64,000 bases of DNA from Elysia chlorotica (GCA_003991915.1 RQTK01000780.1:176208-240207), one strand, 5' to 3'. Counted from the stretch's first letter, positions 1-53,806 are shown. The notes: generated by a model from the sequence alone, not told the origin. Made by a program: numbers and translations.

Positions 1-32
1 TATCATCATAATACTCCTTCTAGATTTCTTAC

Positions 33-41400
<41,368 letters not shown>

Positions 41401-42639
41401 GGTGAGAGTCTTGTGTCATCTACCACACTTTTGCATGCCTGACAGAATTAGTAATTTTGCCAACCAGTCAAAAAATTTGACCCTTGCCTTTCTCCCTTGG
41501 TTGCTTTTTTCTTCTCTTAATAAGGCCCAAGTACATGAACTACATCATAGTTGTCTAAGTAAATGTCTGGCAAAGAAAACTACCTTGTCTTAGTAAAACT
41601 TTTTATTCTTATATTTTCAGAGATATTTTTTAGTTTGTTTGAAACAATAAAAAAAGCTTGTTTTGTGAGATCTCTACAAATTCAATTATCTCATGAGAAC
41701 CTGGGGAGGAAAAAAACAAAAACAACTACATTTGAGAATAGCATTAGCATTAAAAATAATGTTAGCTTAGGATACACAACCCTAAATATCTCAGGTCAAA
41801 TTTCTTGAACTCTTTGGTTCTTATCTCATGAATCGGCAAGAGAATGTATGATTTTTTTAAAACCCTTCTAAGTTAATTGCTTGCCTAGTTAAATTCAAAA
41901 TTCCAAAACAATATACATTAGCAAAACACTATGTCTAATGATTGAGTCTGTGAGACTTGACACGGAGGGATGGACCAAGGCGGTTAAATTTTCAGGCATC
42001 TGAGAAAACTAGACCTGGCGTCTATCCAACACCCCTGTAGCCCACCACCAAAGTTCAACCAGACTAAACGTATATTAGGTTTTTTGGTTCACAGTGAAAC
42101 TGCCACTTTGCCTGACATATTTTTGAAGGCACAAGCCACTGTTGGTAGTGCTAATATAAAATCATAAATCTAGTGCTACCCACATCTAATCTAGATCTAG
42201 AATTTAGATTTTTCTAAATAAAGAGAGGTCTAGATCTTGAATTTAATTTTGAAAGAATTTGAATCAGATATTATTATCAAGAGCAAGACAACAAGACATA
42301 AAACATACGATTAAATGTAAATTCTAATTTGTTTTTGTCATCGTTTGGCTTTACTAGATCTAGATCTAGCTGCAATAGATTGTAATAAAATACATAACAA
42401 CTTCGAAATAGACGGAAGTTCAGACCAGGGCCGCCATCTTAGGAGGGTCAGTTTACATTTTGCCAATCCCCTCTGTCACCTGTGCATTAACAATGGTCTT
42501 AAACAGAAAAAGAAATGTGACAAGAAGATTTAGCCTTATAGATCTAGTTATAGGTATATAACTTACTTGCTGAAAAGAAATCAATGCAGTTAAAGAAATA
42601 ATACACTTAAAAAAGTACAGCAGTGGTCAGTACTCCTTG

Positions 42640-43060
42640 ACCAATCTTATTTCACGCGACTTGTATTGTTCCGTGGTCTTGTCGCCGCTGCTTTGTTTTG
42701 ATTTTGACGCATTTGAGACACAGGTAGAGCTAGCGGCTGTACATGCGACCGTCTCCGGTGCGACACAGGTAGGTCAGGTCATCAGCCAATGATAGCGCAG
42801 ATAGAACACTCGGCAATGTTCGTTTGTTGTAGGACCTACGACACAGGTGAAGCGGGCAGGCACGAAGAGCACCGGTCACAGACCGCTCGGCAGTTTTCGG
42901 CCGCCGAAGCTACCCAGTGTGCTAGATAATTTCGCTGCAATGTGTGCAGAGCAGCAAGGACGCAAATCCAAAACGTCACAACAGTCGAGGCCGTGGGAAA
43001 AATTTTTGCGACGTGACGTCGTTTGAGTACGATTCTTCCTAAGTCGGGATCTCAAGAACA
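42640..43060 (-). promoter_or_regulatory. Possible sdk promoter or first-exon region
   Basis: This stretch is clearly richer in G+C and CpG than its surroundings and lies 1.2-1.7 kb upstream of the sdk ATG. It contains the CRE-like octamer TGACGTCG at 43014-43021 and a half-site ACGTCA near 42972. Position and composition suggest a promoter. No initiator or TATA element was identified with confidence. Confidence 0.3.
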
Positions 43061-43382
43061 TTCAGAAGACAGATTAATTAACTCGGGCGGTGCTCGCGTT
43101 GGGGTTGGCAGGTGTCACTGCGGTTTGAAAAATTCTCCCATTTTCTATTATTTTACAATCGACTTTAATTATAAATTAATATTGCTGTCCCAAAATCACA
43201 AGCGGAAAGAAGCAAAAAGCTGAATACAATATTTAAATAGCATATTTAGGACGCTATCTTAGGTTTTAATTTTGTTTCTTTAATTTTGTTTCTGTTATTT
43301 TCTTTTCTTTTACCAATGCATTCGTGGATTCATTGTAGGATACAATGAAAAGCATGACCATAACAACATGAATAACATCTTT

Positions 43383-43421
43383 ACTACTACTAGGCTACTA
43401 CTACTACTACTACTACTACTG

Positions 43422-43517
<96 letters not shown>

Positions 43518-43522
43518 ACTAT

Positions 43523-43615
<93 letters not shown>

Positions 43616-43650
43616 ATGTACTGTACTACTACCACCACCACCACCACTAT
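43383..43650. repeat. (ACT)n(ACC)n microsatellite, about 230 bp
   Basis: More than seventy ACT units with two interruptions and a terminal ACC run. Poly-Leu/Thr/Val/Ser open frames across it are artefacts of the repeat. Confidence 0.98.
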
Positions 43651-44392
43651 ACTGTGTACTGTTAAAAAAACAGGCCACACACAACTTTGCAACTGATGGA
43701 CACAATAGAAATAGCTGTAGATAATTAGAACTTACTCGGTGTTTTGCCTTTATTGGCTTCATCAAATTCCAACTGATACAAAGAAGTGCCGATGCGTGCT
43801 ATATTACATTCCATAAAAACGAAACATGCAGTATACAACGAATCTAGTTAGTCGAATACACTACAAATATAATGATAAATAAGCATATATTAGATACTAA
43901 TGTTAGGCCTACATTTATTTATTAGCTATGTCCCGGTTACTAGGTCTAAAAAATCCACGGGTGACGTACAATGAACGGTTAGCAATAAAGGTTTAAAAAA
44001 AATAACTAAAGAAAACAAAATATTACTTTTTGCGCCAAAAAGCTATCCATTTAGGCATATATCCTTAACTCTGAATAGGTGGGATGGGATATTTAAATAC
44101 CGCAATAACAACAAATAGCAAATTTAATCTTTGGGAAATTTTGAGTCATTTAGTTTGCGGAAAGGTTGGATACATAGACGGGAAAGCGTGTGAGACTCGA
44201 AACTCTGACCTCCTTCAGGCAAAACCAGGGCGCTACTCTCTGTACCTGGCGGTCCAGTGTTGACAACCAGAAATTAATTACACAGCGCTATGAACAAAAG
44301 AACAAAAATGACACCACACCCCATTGCATGTTCATAACGCTTAAATCATTGATTTTTGCATTATGCGTCTCGTGCTAAATAAAAACTACAGA

Positions 44393-44395
44393 ATC

Positions 44396-44427
<32 letters not shown>
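44393..44427. repeat. (AAC)n microsatellite
   Basis: Eleven trinucleotide units in intergenic DNA. Confidence 0.93.
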
Positions 44428-45451
44428 AAACAAAACACAAAACACAAATTTAAAGGGGCACGATACTTTTTCAGTGTCAGTGAGCATTGCTCTAACGTTT
44501 TCCCACCACGCCGCGCACATAATTATTGTGCGCATAGATAAGATATACACGTAGTTAAGCTCTTGTGCTATTACCTTTTGTATTATATACCATGCATTTC
44601 AAAGTAATAAAAATCAAAGCTTTTACCGTATATGTAAAGTTTCGAAATTCCCCAAACTAGTGCAATATAGGCACCCACAGAAACATGTTTCAAATATGAA
44701 TCAAATGGTAGATAACAAAATTTAATGACATAAGTATTTTTGGGCAAAAAATTAAGATGTTTACATTCTTTTTAATAATAAATGGTGTGGTCAATTATGA
44801 CCATGAAATGATTTTGCCCCATTGAAATTGCTTTATTTTGTTACATGTTATGCCTCTTTGAATATACTTAAATTCTGTTAGAACCTAAAAGCAATTTCTC
44901 TTTCAATTCTGAATTTGAAAAAAAATAAATAAAAAAAAATATACATTTCAAGAAAGTATATTAGAACATGTCGGGAATCTTTGATTTACCAAAAGCAAAA
45001 ACTTAAAACATTTAGTCTTTTAAGAGTTACATGTAGTAGGACCATCGGAAGATACATTAAAATTAATCAAGCTATGCATAATGATAATCACATAATGATA
45101 AAATTCAGCCTATATGAAATCCTATTTTTCATTACATTCTATTTTTTTTTCATCATGGATTCATATGTTTATCTCAGCACTCAGAGAATTGTTATACTGT
45201 GTTTATATCTGAGGTTTTGTTTTGGCGTTGTATATTTGTTGCTTTTTGTCTTGTTGGCTTTTTCATTATTATTTTTTTTTTTTTTTGGAAAGTGAGACAC
45301 ATGTCCCAGACCGAGGTGCACGTGACTGCTGGTAGAGTTGCTGGAGACTGTTCTCGACTGATCGCGGACAGTAAGTGAGCCTGCAGCCCAACACCTGATC
45401 CCGCACAAGACTTGTAACCTCTTCATTAGTTTAAAGTCCCATGATTTCAGA

Positions 45452-45545
45452 ATAATTCCAGAGACGGGAGTACTAGCTGAGGTTCGAATCCTCTACTATC
45501 TGCTCACCAATGGAGGACACTACCGACTCAGCTATCTAGCGCTCT
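45452..45545 (-). mobile_element. tRNA-derived SINE head, family C
   Basis: The minus strand shows A box TAGCTGAGTCGGTAGTG and B box GGATTCGAACCTC. A true tRNA is unlikely because the cloverleaf stems do not pair cleanly. Confidence 0.45.
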
Positions 45546-45555
45546 GTCTCAGAAA

Positions 45556-45825
45556 TATAGCATCATTCTGCTCTAGTTCTTTGCCACAGTGTTGCTAAGT
45601 ACTCTACAGGAAGAGAGCATCTACTCTAGTTCTTTGCTACAACGTCGCTGAGTACTCTACAGGAATAGTGCACTTGCTCTATGACTTTGCTACAACGTCG
45701 CTGAGTACTCTACAGGAATATAGCACCTTCTTTAATTATTTGCTACAATGTCGCTGAGTACTCTACAGGAAGAGTGCGCCTGCTTTAATTATTTGCTACA
45801 ACGTCGCTGAGTACTCTGATACAGC
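45556..45825. repeat. Minisatellite, about 61-bp unit, 5 copies
   Basis: GTCGCTGAGTACTCTACAGG and TTTGCTACAACG recur five times with small changes. Confidence 0.93.
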
Positions 45826-46929
45826 ATGGACACGTACAGCCTATTGACACAAGTCTGGGATGATCGTTGAAGTCAATAACAGGATGTCTTAAGTCCAGCC
45901 CTGTTCACTGGCTTGTAATAGTTAGATGAGCAGCACCACCCTATTAATTTTAGAAGAGATGAAGTCAATATTGGAGAATACTGAACAAACTAAAAGATAA
46001 GGAGGAGGATGCCCCCCCCCCCCTCAAACACGTTTCTAGTAATGCCCCAACAACACCAAGCCCCAAATTCAGATGCTCTATCATCTGTAAATCAACCATT
46101 TGGAATGACTGCAACGTCGTGAGGAGAACGGGCAAACGATACGCCAACAAAAAAAAGGCACTTAATAATTAAAGATCCAAGACGACCTCTTCTATTCGTT
46201 AAAAAATATTGTCTTTTGTCTTATCTTTACCCCCCGACAATCAGCTATATTCAGGTTATTCAGGCTGTGTGTTTGAGGAACTCGTGCAAAGCGTCAAACA
46301 TCGGCTGTATTTTGTGGCCTTTATTTGCCGCGAGTGTTACCCATCGGCCGACTGGACTATTCTTTTCCAGACATCAAAAATTGAAATCTAAATTGTTCAA
46401 ACACATCGCTCTATTTATTTATTTCTCCTAGACGTCCTTCTCCCAAGTCTCACTATTTCTTCCATTATTGTTCTTGCCGAATAGTTTCCGCTCTAAGCAT
46501 GCTCATGAAAGTGTTGGTCTCATTGAACCGGCAGATCAGCTTAAGAATAACCAAACAAGTTCATATTTGTAGTGCTCGCTATCTCTTCTACAGAAATCAT
46601 CTTTGTTTCACCAATCATGCATTTCAATATCGATCTCCAAAAATGCACCCACTGTTTAATTTGTTGAGATCTACGTCGACTCGTCCAACATGTTTTAATA
46701 TTGAATGAATGAGCTTGTATCATAATTATATATTCTATATCACATTGTCATTATAACATTGATCTATGATCTACCCCCCCCCTCCCCCCAATACACTCGC
46801 TCTCTGTTTTATCTTAATAGGAGCATGGACCTAAAATACAGGTCGTGTTTTTCAATAATAATTATAGTGATTTTTTATTTACGTATAGAAATTTCAAGGA
46901 CCACTGTGGTTTTTAATTATAGATGTCAA

Positions 46930-48790
46930 GGTAAGTGAGCTCTAATGAGATATAATAACACACACTCAAATCGTTTATTTATTTCCAGGATAAACAAATA
47001 GTAGAGAACGTTCACTGGAATGTATAATATTATTTATTAATTAGTAAACAAATGAACGATTGGTACACTTTTTTTTTTTTGGACAAGTCGTCATGTTCTT
47101 TACTTTCAGCTTCTACCTGTTTTTATGCGGACAATGAACGTACCAACCAAGCAGTAGTAATACAGACATAATGTCCCTAGGAAGACTAAACGATTTGCTC
47201 CCTAGCAATTGAAGGAATCGGTGCTAGCCTGCTGGTACTCAATGCCATTATTTATCAGAGAATGCTATGCCATTGAAGAAAATTCGACGTGCGGTTATCC
47301 AATCGCCGAAGGAATATGCCTCGAACGCCGTAAGTCGCACATTCTTTTCTGTTTTAATAGCCTATCAGCAGATCCATTGACCACTTACACAGACTTTATC
47401 ATGTAAGTGGGGCGGTGAGCTATTTAACGTTATGACTTATTCCCGCCATTATTTCAGCGAGCTCTAATGACTCAACTGTGATGATACGCACTCAAGTCAA
47501 ATCGTTCAAGAGCGAGTTCACTGGATATGTAGAATTAGGAAACGCTGAAATGCCCGTCTACAGGTTGATCCAGTATCAGAAAAGGCAGCGCGTGCTTTAT
47601 CTTCGGCATGGAGCTTTATTTCACGTATTTTATGCACACTATATCAAGCCTGCATCGAAGCTCGCTTCTTATTCATCTTAGGCGAACGAACTTTCTGTTT
47701 TTCAACTTAATCAGCAGGTCCATTGATAGCTAAGATAAACTTCATGTAAGTGCGACAAAAAGTTACTTTACTTGAAAACAGCACCACACACACACAAGGA
47801 CAGCAATGATAGCCCAAGCTGTTGTGGCTTTATCTATGGCTCTATCACATATTTTTCTAATAGCAAAAGTATACTCTACCAATTACAAGGCTGAAGCTAC
47901 AGCTATACAGGAAGGAGCAGCACATGTCCAATCAAGCCCCCATTCAACAAAAAACATCGTTTTCCTGACAGATGCCTTGTCTGTTCTACAGGCCCTCAAA
48001 TCCAGCAAAAACAAAGACCTAAATGATCTGACCTCAGCGCTAACCTCGCTAAGCCAAACCCATACAATAGCCCTACAATGGATTCCCTCCCACTGCAATG
48101 TATTTGGCAATGAGACTGCTGACTTGCTAGCCAAAAAAGCAGCAGCGCTCCAACAAAATGACTACACAACAACATACAGTGAAGCAAAGACAATAATCCA
48201 TGCCCAACAACATGAGGAATGGCTGCAGGAACACCCCAACCATGTCCAAAATGATGCTTATCATGCACTGACAAGAGCTGAACAAGTGGTCATTTTTAGG
48301 CTCAGAACAGGACACAACCGCCTGAATCACCACCTCTACACAAAGCTCCACATTGGAACATCAGACCAGTGCACATGCCAAACTGGAGGTCAAACAGTCA
48401 TCCATGTCCTACAACACTGCCCCATGTATGAAAACCTAAGAAACCTGATGTGACCACAGGACACACCAATGGCACAGAAGCTGTATGGAAGCCTGGAGGA
48501 CCTACGGCGCACAGCAACATTCATGTCAGAGACTGGGCTGTCCATTTGAGTGAACGCAAAGAAGAAGAAGATAATAATAAATTGGAGCTTATATTGGTTG
48601 TATCNGTTAATTATACCTTAATTTCAGACGTAGCGCCTGCATCGAAGCTCGCTTCTTATTTATCTTAAGCGAACGAACTTTCTGTTTTCAACTTAATCAG
48701 CAGGTCCATTGATAGCTAAGAGAAAGTTCATGTAAGTGCGACAAAAAGCTATTTTACTTGAAAACTTATTCCCGGTATTATTTTGCCAGA
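46930..48790. repeat. Block of diverged repeats hosting a LINE fragment
   Basis: A unit containing TCAGCAGGTCCATTGATAGC, CATGTAAGTG and TTATTCCCG occurs at about 47350, 47695 and 48695, the last two closely similar. Another unit (GAGCTCTAATGA ... GTTCACTGGA) occurs at about 46937 and 47459. One unknown base (N) lies at 48605. Confidence 0.65.
47806..48549 (+). pseudogene. LINE RNase H and C-terminal domain fragment
   Basis: The frame carries RNase H motifs STNYKAEATAIQEGA, IVFLTDALSVLQALKSS and WIPSHCNVFGNETADLLAKK, then a C-terminal RTGHNRLNHHLY and CQTGGQTVIHVLQHCPMYE typical of non-LTR retrotransposons with RNase H. The first catalytic aspartate region is missing, replaced by a sequence that also occurs alone at 48930-49010. 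A TGA at 48451 replaces the expected tryptophan codon, after which the frame continues to SETGLSI. No RT is present. Not a cellular gene. Confidence 0.82.
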
Positions 48791-48899
48791 TATCCACTGT
48801 ACCGTAAAATAATAACACCACACCTTTATTCTACGCTTAATTCCCCAAGTTATTCTCAGCAGAGACTGAAACACACTTAACAGCACAAGAACAGGACCA

Positions 48900-49045
48900 C
48901 ATAAAGCACACACACACACACACACACACAAGGACAGCAATGATAGCCCAAGCTGTTGTGGCTTTATCTATGGCTCTATCACATATTTTTCTAATAGCAA
49001 AAGTATTCACGTCACTAGTGTGTGTGTGTGTGTGTGTGTGAGTGT
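48900..49045. repeat. (CA)n and (TG)n tracts in inverted arrangement
   Basis: A CA tract (48907-48930) and a TG tract (about 49019-49040) flank a second copy of the segment found at the start of the 47806 fragment. Confidence 0.85.
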
Positions 49046-49384
49046 CCTTTCCTTGTATGAAACAAGTGTAACCCCAGTTCCACCATGTCTGGTTTAAAAT
49101 CACGCATCCTATTGTCTCATCCTAAGATTTGTAAGCTGTATATATTAAAAGTAGAGGTTCGTGAACTATAAATAATTTGTTTTATCCTGTACAACAATCC
49201 CTGATGGCATTTTTCAAACAGTAGAATAGTCTGTATAGTACTGACTAAGGGCCGAGCTCCATTCACTAGTTTGCCTTTATAAACACCAGTCTGGGTAGCT
49301 CTCTCATTCAGTGTTATCACATCTTATAAAAAAACGATCCTTGAAATAGAAATTAACTTTTTCTACAGCAGTTTGACGAATTCC

Positions 49385-49491
49385 TGTTACAGCAGAATAT
49401 ACTTTAAATCAAAACTACATTGACAGTCTACTCATTTTCAAGTCTACATCTAACCACTGCTGAAAACTATCTAAAAATTCTAACTCTACAT
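49385..49491. repeat. Direct repeat flanking LINE fragment, left copy
   Basis: 107 bases identical to 50029-50135 except A/G at 49399/50043. Confidence 0.95.
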
Positions 49492-50020
49492 CATCATCAT
49501 CATCATCATCATCGGTATTTTGATTAACGTGCAGGTACTGGGGCAACATCCACATCAGTGGACCCCCTTCCAGGTAGCTGGCTTGCTGCACGCATGGCTG
49601 ATCTCACACCAGATCTCCAGGTGTTTCTGTCATGAGGGTCAGTTGTTGAGAGTTTCCAGTCTTTCCGATCCCTCTCTGTCACCTGCTTCCATGTCATTCT
49701 GGGTCTCCCTTTTCCACGACTTCCTGTTACTTGCATGTCCAATGCTGTCTTGATAGCTCCGCTTGACCGTTCCACGTGGCCATACCACCGGAGTCTTCTC
49801 TCCTTCAGAATGAGGTTCAGGTCCTCAAGGCCAAGAAGCGTCAATAGCTCATTTGACCTAGTGGTGGCCACATCTTCTGGCTTCACATTGCAGATCTGTC
49901 TTATCATTGCCCTGTCGTTTCTCTGCAGGCGTTGAAGGTTTGGCTTGGTCAAGGGCCATGTCTCGCTAGCATGGAGCATTGCAAAGAATTTAAAAAAAAA
50001 AATTACTTCTAGCCTAAAGA
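49491..50020 (-). pseudogene. RTE/CR1-like LINE C-terminal fragment with (GATG)-type tail
   Basis: Minus strand: LHASETWPLTKPNLQRLQRN, RRLRWYGHVERSS and GRGKGRPRMTW are hallmarks of the tail of RTE-like RT proteins. The frame ends with PVPAR and a stop, followed by AATCAAAATACC and a GAT repeat (49491-49513), as in elements with 3' microsatellite tails. It is heavily 5' truncated and flanked by 107-bp direct repeats. Confidence 0.82.
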
Positions 50021-50028
50021 TTTCCAAA

Positions 50029-50135
50029 TGTTACAGCAGAATGTACTTTAAATCAAAACTACATTGACAGTCTACTCATTTTCAAGTCTACATCTAACCA
50101 CTGCTGAAAACTATCTAAAAATTCTAACTCTACAT
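50029..50135. repeat. Direct repeat flanking LINE fragment, right copy
   Basis: The right copy, which includes the end of the exon-like frame at 50059-50201. Confidence 0.95.
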
Positions 50136-50201
50136 ATGGGTCTTTCTTAGTGACTAAAAAATGTATTATATCTTCCACTCCGATTAAACGGGCTGATTCA
50201 G
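50059..50201 (-). CDS. Orphan exon-like segment, unknown product
   Basis: After the acceptor-like TTACCCACAG, a phase-1 frame reads ESARLIGVEDIIHFLVTKKD, PYVELEFLDSFQQWLDVDLK and MSRLSM before TAG. Composition and the amphipathic pattern look protein-coding, but I do not recognise a family. No upstream exons were found, and TEDC2 on the same strand begins to the right. It may be the last exon of a gene whose other exons lie elsewhere, a retroposed fragment, or chance. The frame could also extend unspliced to an ATG near 50286. Confidence 0.3.
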
Positions 50202-50337
50202 CTGTGGGTAACAATACGTATAAACTGGTAGATGTAGTATCACATACATACATATAAAAAGTGTGTGTAATATTGTTTATACACAATCACATACATATAT
50301 TAATTTGTTGATTGATTAGGTTTTTATGTTAATAACT

Positions 50338-50492
50338 CGGATATTTCAAGGACAAGTCCAAAATACCTAGACTTCAGTCGCTTTATACTGATACCGACCC
50401 AACAAATCGAGAGAGAGGTGAACTGATTGGAATTCCAATCCAGGATTTACCATTTAAAAGTCGTATTCCGTATTCTCTGACTGAGCCCCCCC
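50338..50492 (-). mobile_element. tRNA-headed SINE, family B, partial
   Basis: Contains the core GTTGGGTCGGTATCAGTATA and a tail TTTTGGACTTGTCC. The head is damaged. Confidence 0.5.
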
Positions 50493-51085
50493 CCCACAAC
50501 AAGAGTACATGAAGTAGGAAGTAGAATATATTACAGCATCCACTAAAGCAATCGCATGCTTTGCAAGAAATATACATCTATTACATTATGCTATAACTTT
50601 TAACATTATGTAAAGCAAGAAAACACTTTGTTTATGCAATGCAATTAATACATGTTATTTTTTTTATTATGACAGAATATGATAAAACAAACATTAGGAG
50701 AAATACTTTAAGACCTATACGATCAAAGCATCCACACATACTTATTTAAGAATTGCATACAGGTAGGCTACTCAGATTCATCACTAAGAGCTATCCAGTT
50801 GACATGAACATTAATAAAATTATGTTTTCAAAACAATCTAATTGCCAGTTAAAAGAAGGCTTCTAGTTAGATAATAATTAGCATAAATTTTATATCAATA
50901 AGGAAATATCTATATATTTGTAGTTTCAAAAATAGGAAGGCTCTTCTCAAACCGAGATCTATCAGCACACAAAAAAGTAGGATTTTGGTTTTGCTTGCTT
51001 GTCGTCCTTTATCAAAAACATTAAATTTTTTGCCATAGCTCAATATTTAAAGTATTCATCTTCAGTTCCAACTAGTTAGCACAGT

Positions 51086-51091
51086 TTTATT
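51086..51091 (-). terminator. TEDC2: Poly(A) signal AATAAA of TEDC2
   Basis: A minus-strand AATAAA lies about 60 bases after the TAG stop, which would give a very short 3' untranslated region. Confidence 0.55.
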
Positions 51092-51151
51092 GAAAGACTA
51101 GGTGAAAGTAAACATATTGTCAATACACTCAAAGTGGGAGTTTTGTTGGAT

Positions 51152-51239
51152 CTAAAGATTTTGATTTGCCACAAAAGCCGGAAGGAACTGTCCCCCACTG
51201 GAGAGCAGACTGTAGAGCGACTGGAGCACACACGGGTCG
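51152..51239 (-). CDS. TEDC2: TEDC2 exon 10: C-terminus and stop
   Basis: Phase 2 entry, ending VLQSLYSLLSSGGQFLPAFV, ANQNL and TAG. It corresponds to the C-terminal helix of vertebrate TEDC2. The intron directly before it is a tandem repeat that copies the acceptor. Confidence 0.87.
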
Positions 51240-53277
51240 CTGAAACAGTTTACAAGTAAACATCAGTTACAATAATCGATGCTGGAAAAAACAAACAAAT
51301 TAAGTGAAATATAATAATACTGAAACATTAAACAAGTAAACATCAGTTACAATAAAAAAAAATCGATGCTGAAAAAAACAAACAAATTAAGTGAAATATA
51401 ATAATACTGAAACATTAAACAAGTAAACATCAGTTACGATAACTAATGATGAAACAAACCAAATAGCTGAATTGTAAGGTTATACATGTAGTTATATACC
51501 AGTATTTTTTTAATTTACATGAAGGAAATTCAAAATTCTAGAATGGTTGACACATGTATTTATTGAACTAAGCAGATAAAAAAAGATGGTTATTATGGGA
51601 AGACACAGTATGAGTAATATCCTCTTCATTTCTTAAATTTTCTCCCCATTGAGCAGATATCATTTTCTAATTTAGCGATGACTTCATTCCCCCCAAAAAA
51701 TAAAAAAAAACTCCCTATGAGTTTCCCCATTTACAAAACATTCCTCACTTTGTGTATTATGATTTTGAAAATGAGCCTGGGGGTCTGCAAAGACGTGATC
51801 CTTCCTTAAAGAATAGTTATCTCACATAAAATTTTACGTTCATAATTTGCCTGAGTTGTTCCTGTTTTATTTTATATTTTTAAGGTTATAACTGTGGGCC
51901 TTCTCTTAGCTTTTCCAGAGCATTAAAAGATGCTTTATAAAGATTAAGTAAATCAGTTGTCAGAATGCTTTGATTCTTAAAAACAAGTAAACAGTGGTTT
52001 ACGAGAAAAAACAGAGAGTCAAGTGATGCTACTCCTCAGTGATTGGATGCTACCCACTCTTGCATAACGTAACAACTGCTGCCCACCTATTATTTTCATT
52101 TGGGGGCAGGCCCTTCTTATAGGGGGAGGAGTTAAAGTCTGTTGAGTTCCCTGACAGTAGACTAACGGGCGCAGCGAGTCAGCGTTATAAATAGATAGTA
52201 GAGGCAGATTTCTTTGATCTTCTTCCTTGGCTCTAGCGTGTACGGATTCCCAGGCTCGTGTATGTTCATCTACCCCCACCCCCCTCTCTTCCCACCAATC
52301 AAATTGCGTTTAATCAGATGTGCACGCCACTCCTATCAGAATTAGATGACTATACAAAAAATTACAATGCTCGCCAAACTAAAATAATCTTTTCATTAGA
52401 GAGAAAGCATTATGTTTCATAGGGGAAGTGGATTTCAAGACAGAATGGGTTTGTAAGCGGAGAGTTTTTATGTGGAGACCACTGTAAGTGTAATCCTATC
52501 AGAAACAATATTTATATTTTAGTTCTACCATTCCAATATCCTCTCAAACTACCTAATTCTGTTTTGCTATTGCTGTCAATAAAGATATGATAACTAAATA
52601 CCATATTTATAAGAAAAGCAAAATTAAACAAAAAACCGAAAAAAAACCCCATCCCCATCATTACAACTAATGTCCAATGTATCAAGTTTTATGCAACATA
52701 AAACTTGTATCATGTCTGAGTTTGATTTTGAACATTTAAAAAAAGACTATTATTCTTATTTCTGCCCAGCTAAATTAGTATTTCATAACTTTCCTGTAAT
52801 GTTCACCTCCAAAAAAACATCCAAACTTGAAATTGCTCAATACTATAAAGGAAAGTTTTGTATCCCACAGTACTCAGCCAACAACAAATCTGCCTGTGTT
52901 CCTCACCTGGTGTTTTCTTGCAGCGTGTGCCACCACTCGGACTTGACCAGATCAGACAACCAGAGCTGCACCTTGAGGTAGTTCTCTGTGAACTTGAGCT
53001 CTGTCCACTCTTTGTTGCTTCGCAGGCACTGCTCTACATCCTGGTTCTCATGACCTGAAGAAAAAATACATTGAGTTACAAAAACAAAGGGGATTAAAAG
53101 AAATTCGAGTCTCAAAAATTAAAATTAATGAGAGAATAATTTAAGATGCAGTGCACCCTGATATTTTCATTCTCATTCTCTCTTTCTCGTCATGCTGAAT
53201 CTCATCCTCAACATGTTGGAGTTTAATTCTCTCTGTCTCTCGTTGGTTCTTTGTCATACCTCTCGTTCTCCCTAATT

Positions 53278-53330
<53 letters not shown>

Positions 53331-53723
53331 GAGCCCAGAAGTTTTAATATCAATTCAAGAAAAAGTCGATATAAAGGAAACCTTACAAGACAACACAAAC
53401 ATCAGAAATAGCAAACTGTGCAAGTGCACTGTAGTTATTATAAAGCAGTATTTTAGAAGTGTGCATCAACCATGTGTATTTAATCGAATGAACACTTTCC
53501 TATCCACAATTAAGGTTTCTCCATCAGAGTGCAGTGAGATATCACCAAAAATATAATAACACTAGGAATAGATGTATCTTTTTTTAATTGATCGAATTTT
53601 CCTTAAATCCTTCACTGACTGCTTTTTAATAACTTAAATACCATATAACCAAGTGCATGCCATCTATATTTTTTGCAGCCCAAAGTCAGTTTCATTCTAT
53701 TACTACTACTGCTGCTGCTGCTG

Positions 53724-53806
<83 letters not shown>

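Larger units (their letters stand above)
43651..46930. other. Intergenic stretch without recognised genes
   Basis: Apart from the (AAC)n, SINE head and minisatellite listed separately, no exon pattern was recognised. A GC-richer segment at 45290-45420 contains an E-box (CACGTG) but no clear frame. Confidence 0.5.

Noticed and set aside
43310-43765. Long open frames encoding poly-Val, poly-Ser, poly-Leu or poly-Thr
   Set aside because: They lie wholly on the ACT/ACC microsatellite, which is open in several frames by composition. The same applies to the frames at 21910-22230 (GA), 27814-28176 (ATT) and 53612-53980 (TAC/TAA).
45181-45426. Possible exon in a GC-richer patch upstream of sdk
   Set aside because: No convincing splice sites, start context or domain. 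It borders a T run and may be repeat-derived.
45452-45545. A functional tRNA gene
   Set aside because: A and B box matches are present, but acceptor and anticodon stems do not pair and similar heads recur with SINE bodies.
47806-48453. A cellular RNase H gene
   Set aside because: It lacks the first catalytic aspartate region, has a C-terminal domain typical of LINEs, a stop in the conserved tail, and lies in repeat DNA.
52019-52279. An 86-codon minus-strand frame inside TEDC2 intron 9 as a nested gene or exon
   Set aside because: No acceptor or donor in a compatible phase and no recognisable protein. TEDC2 exons 9 and 10 join correctly without it.
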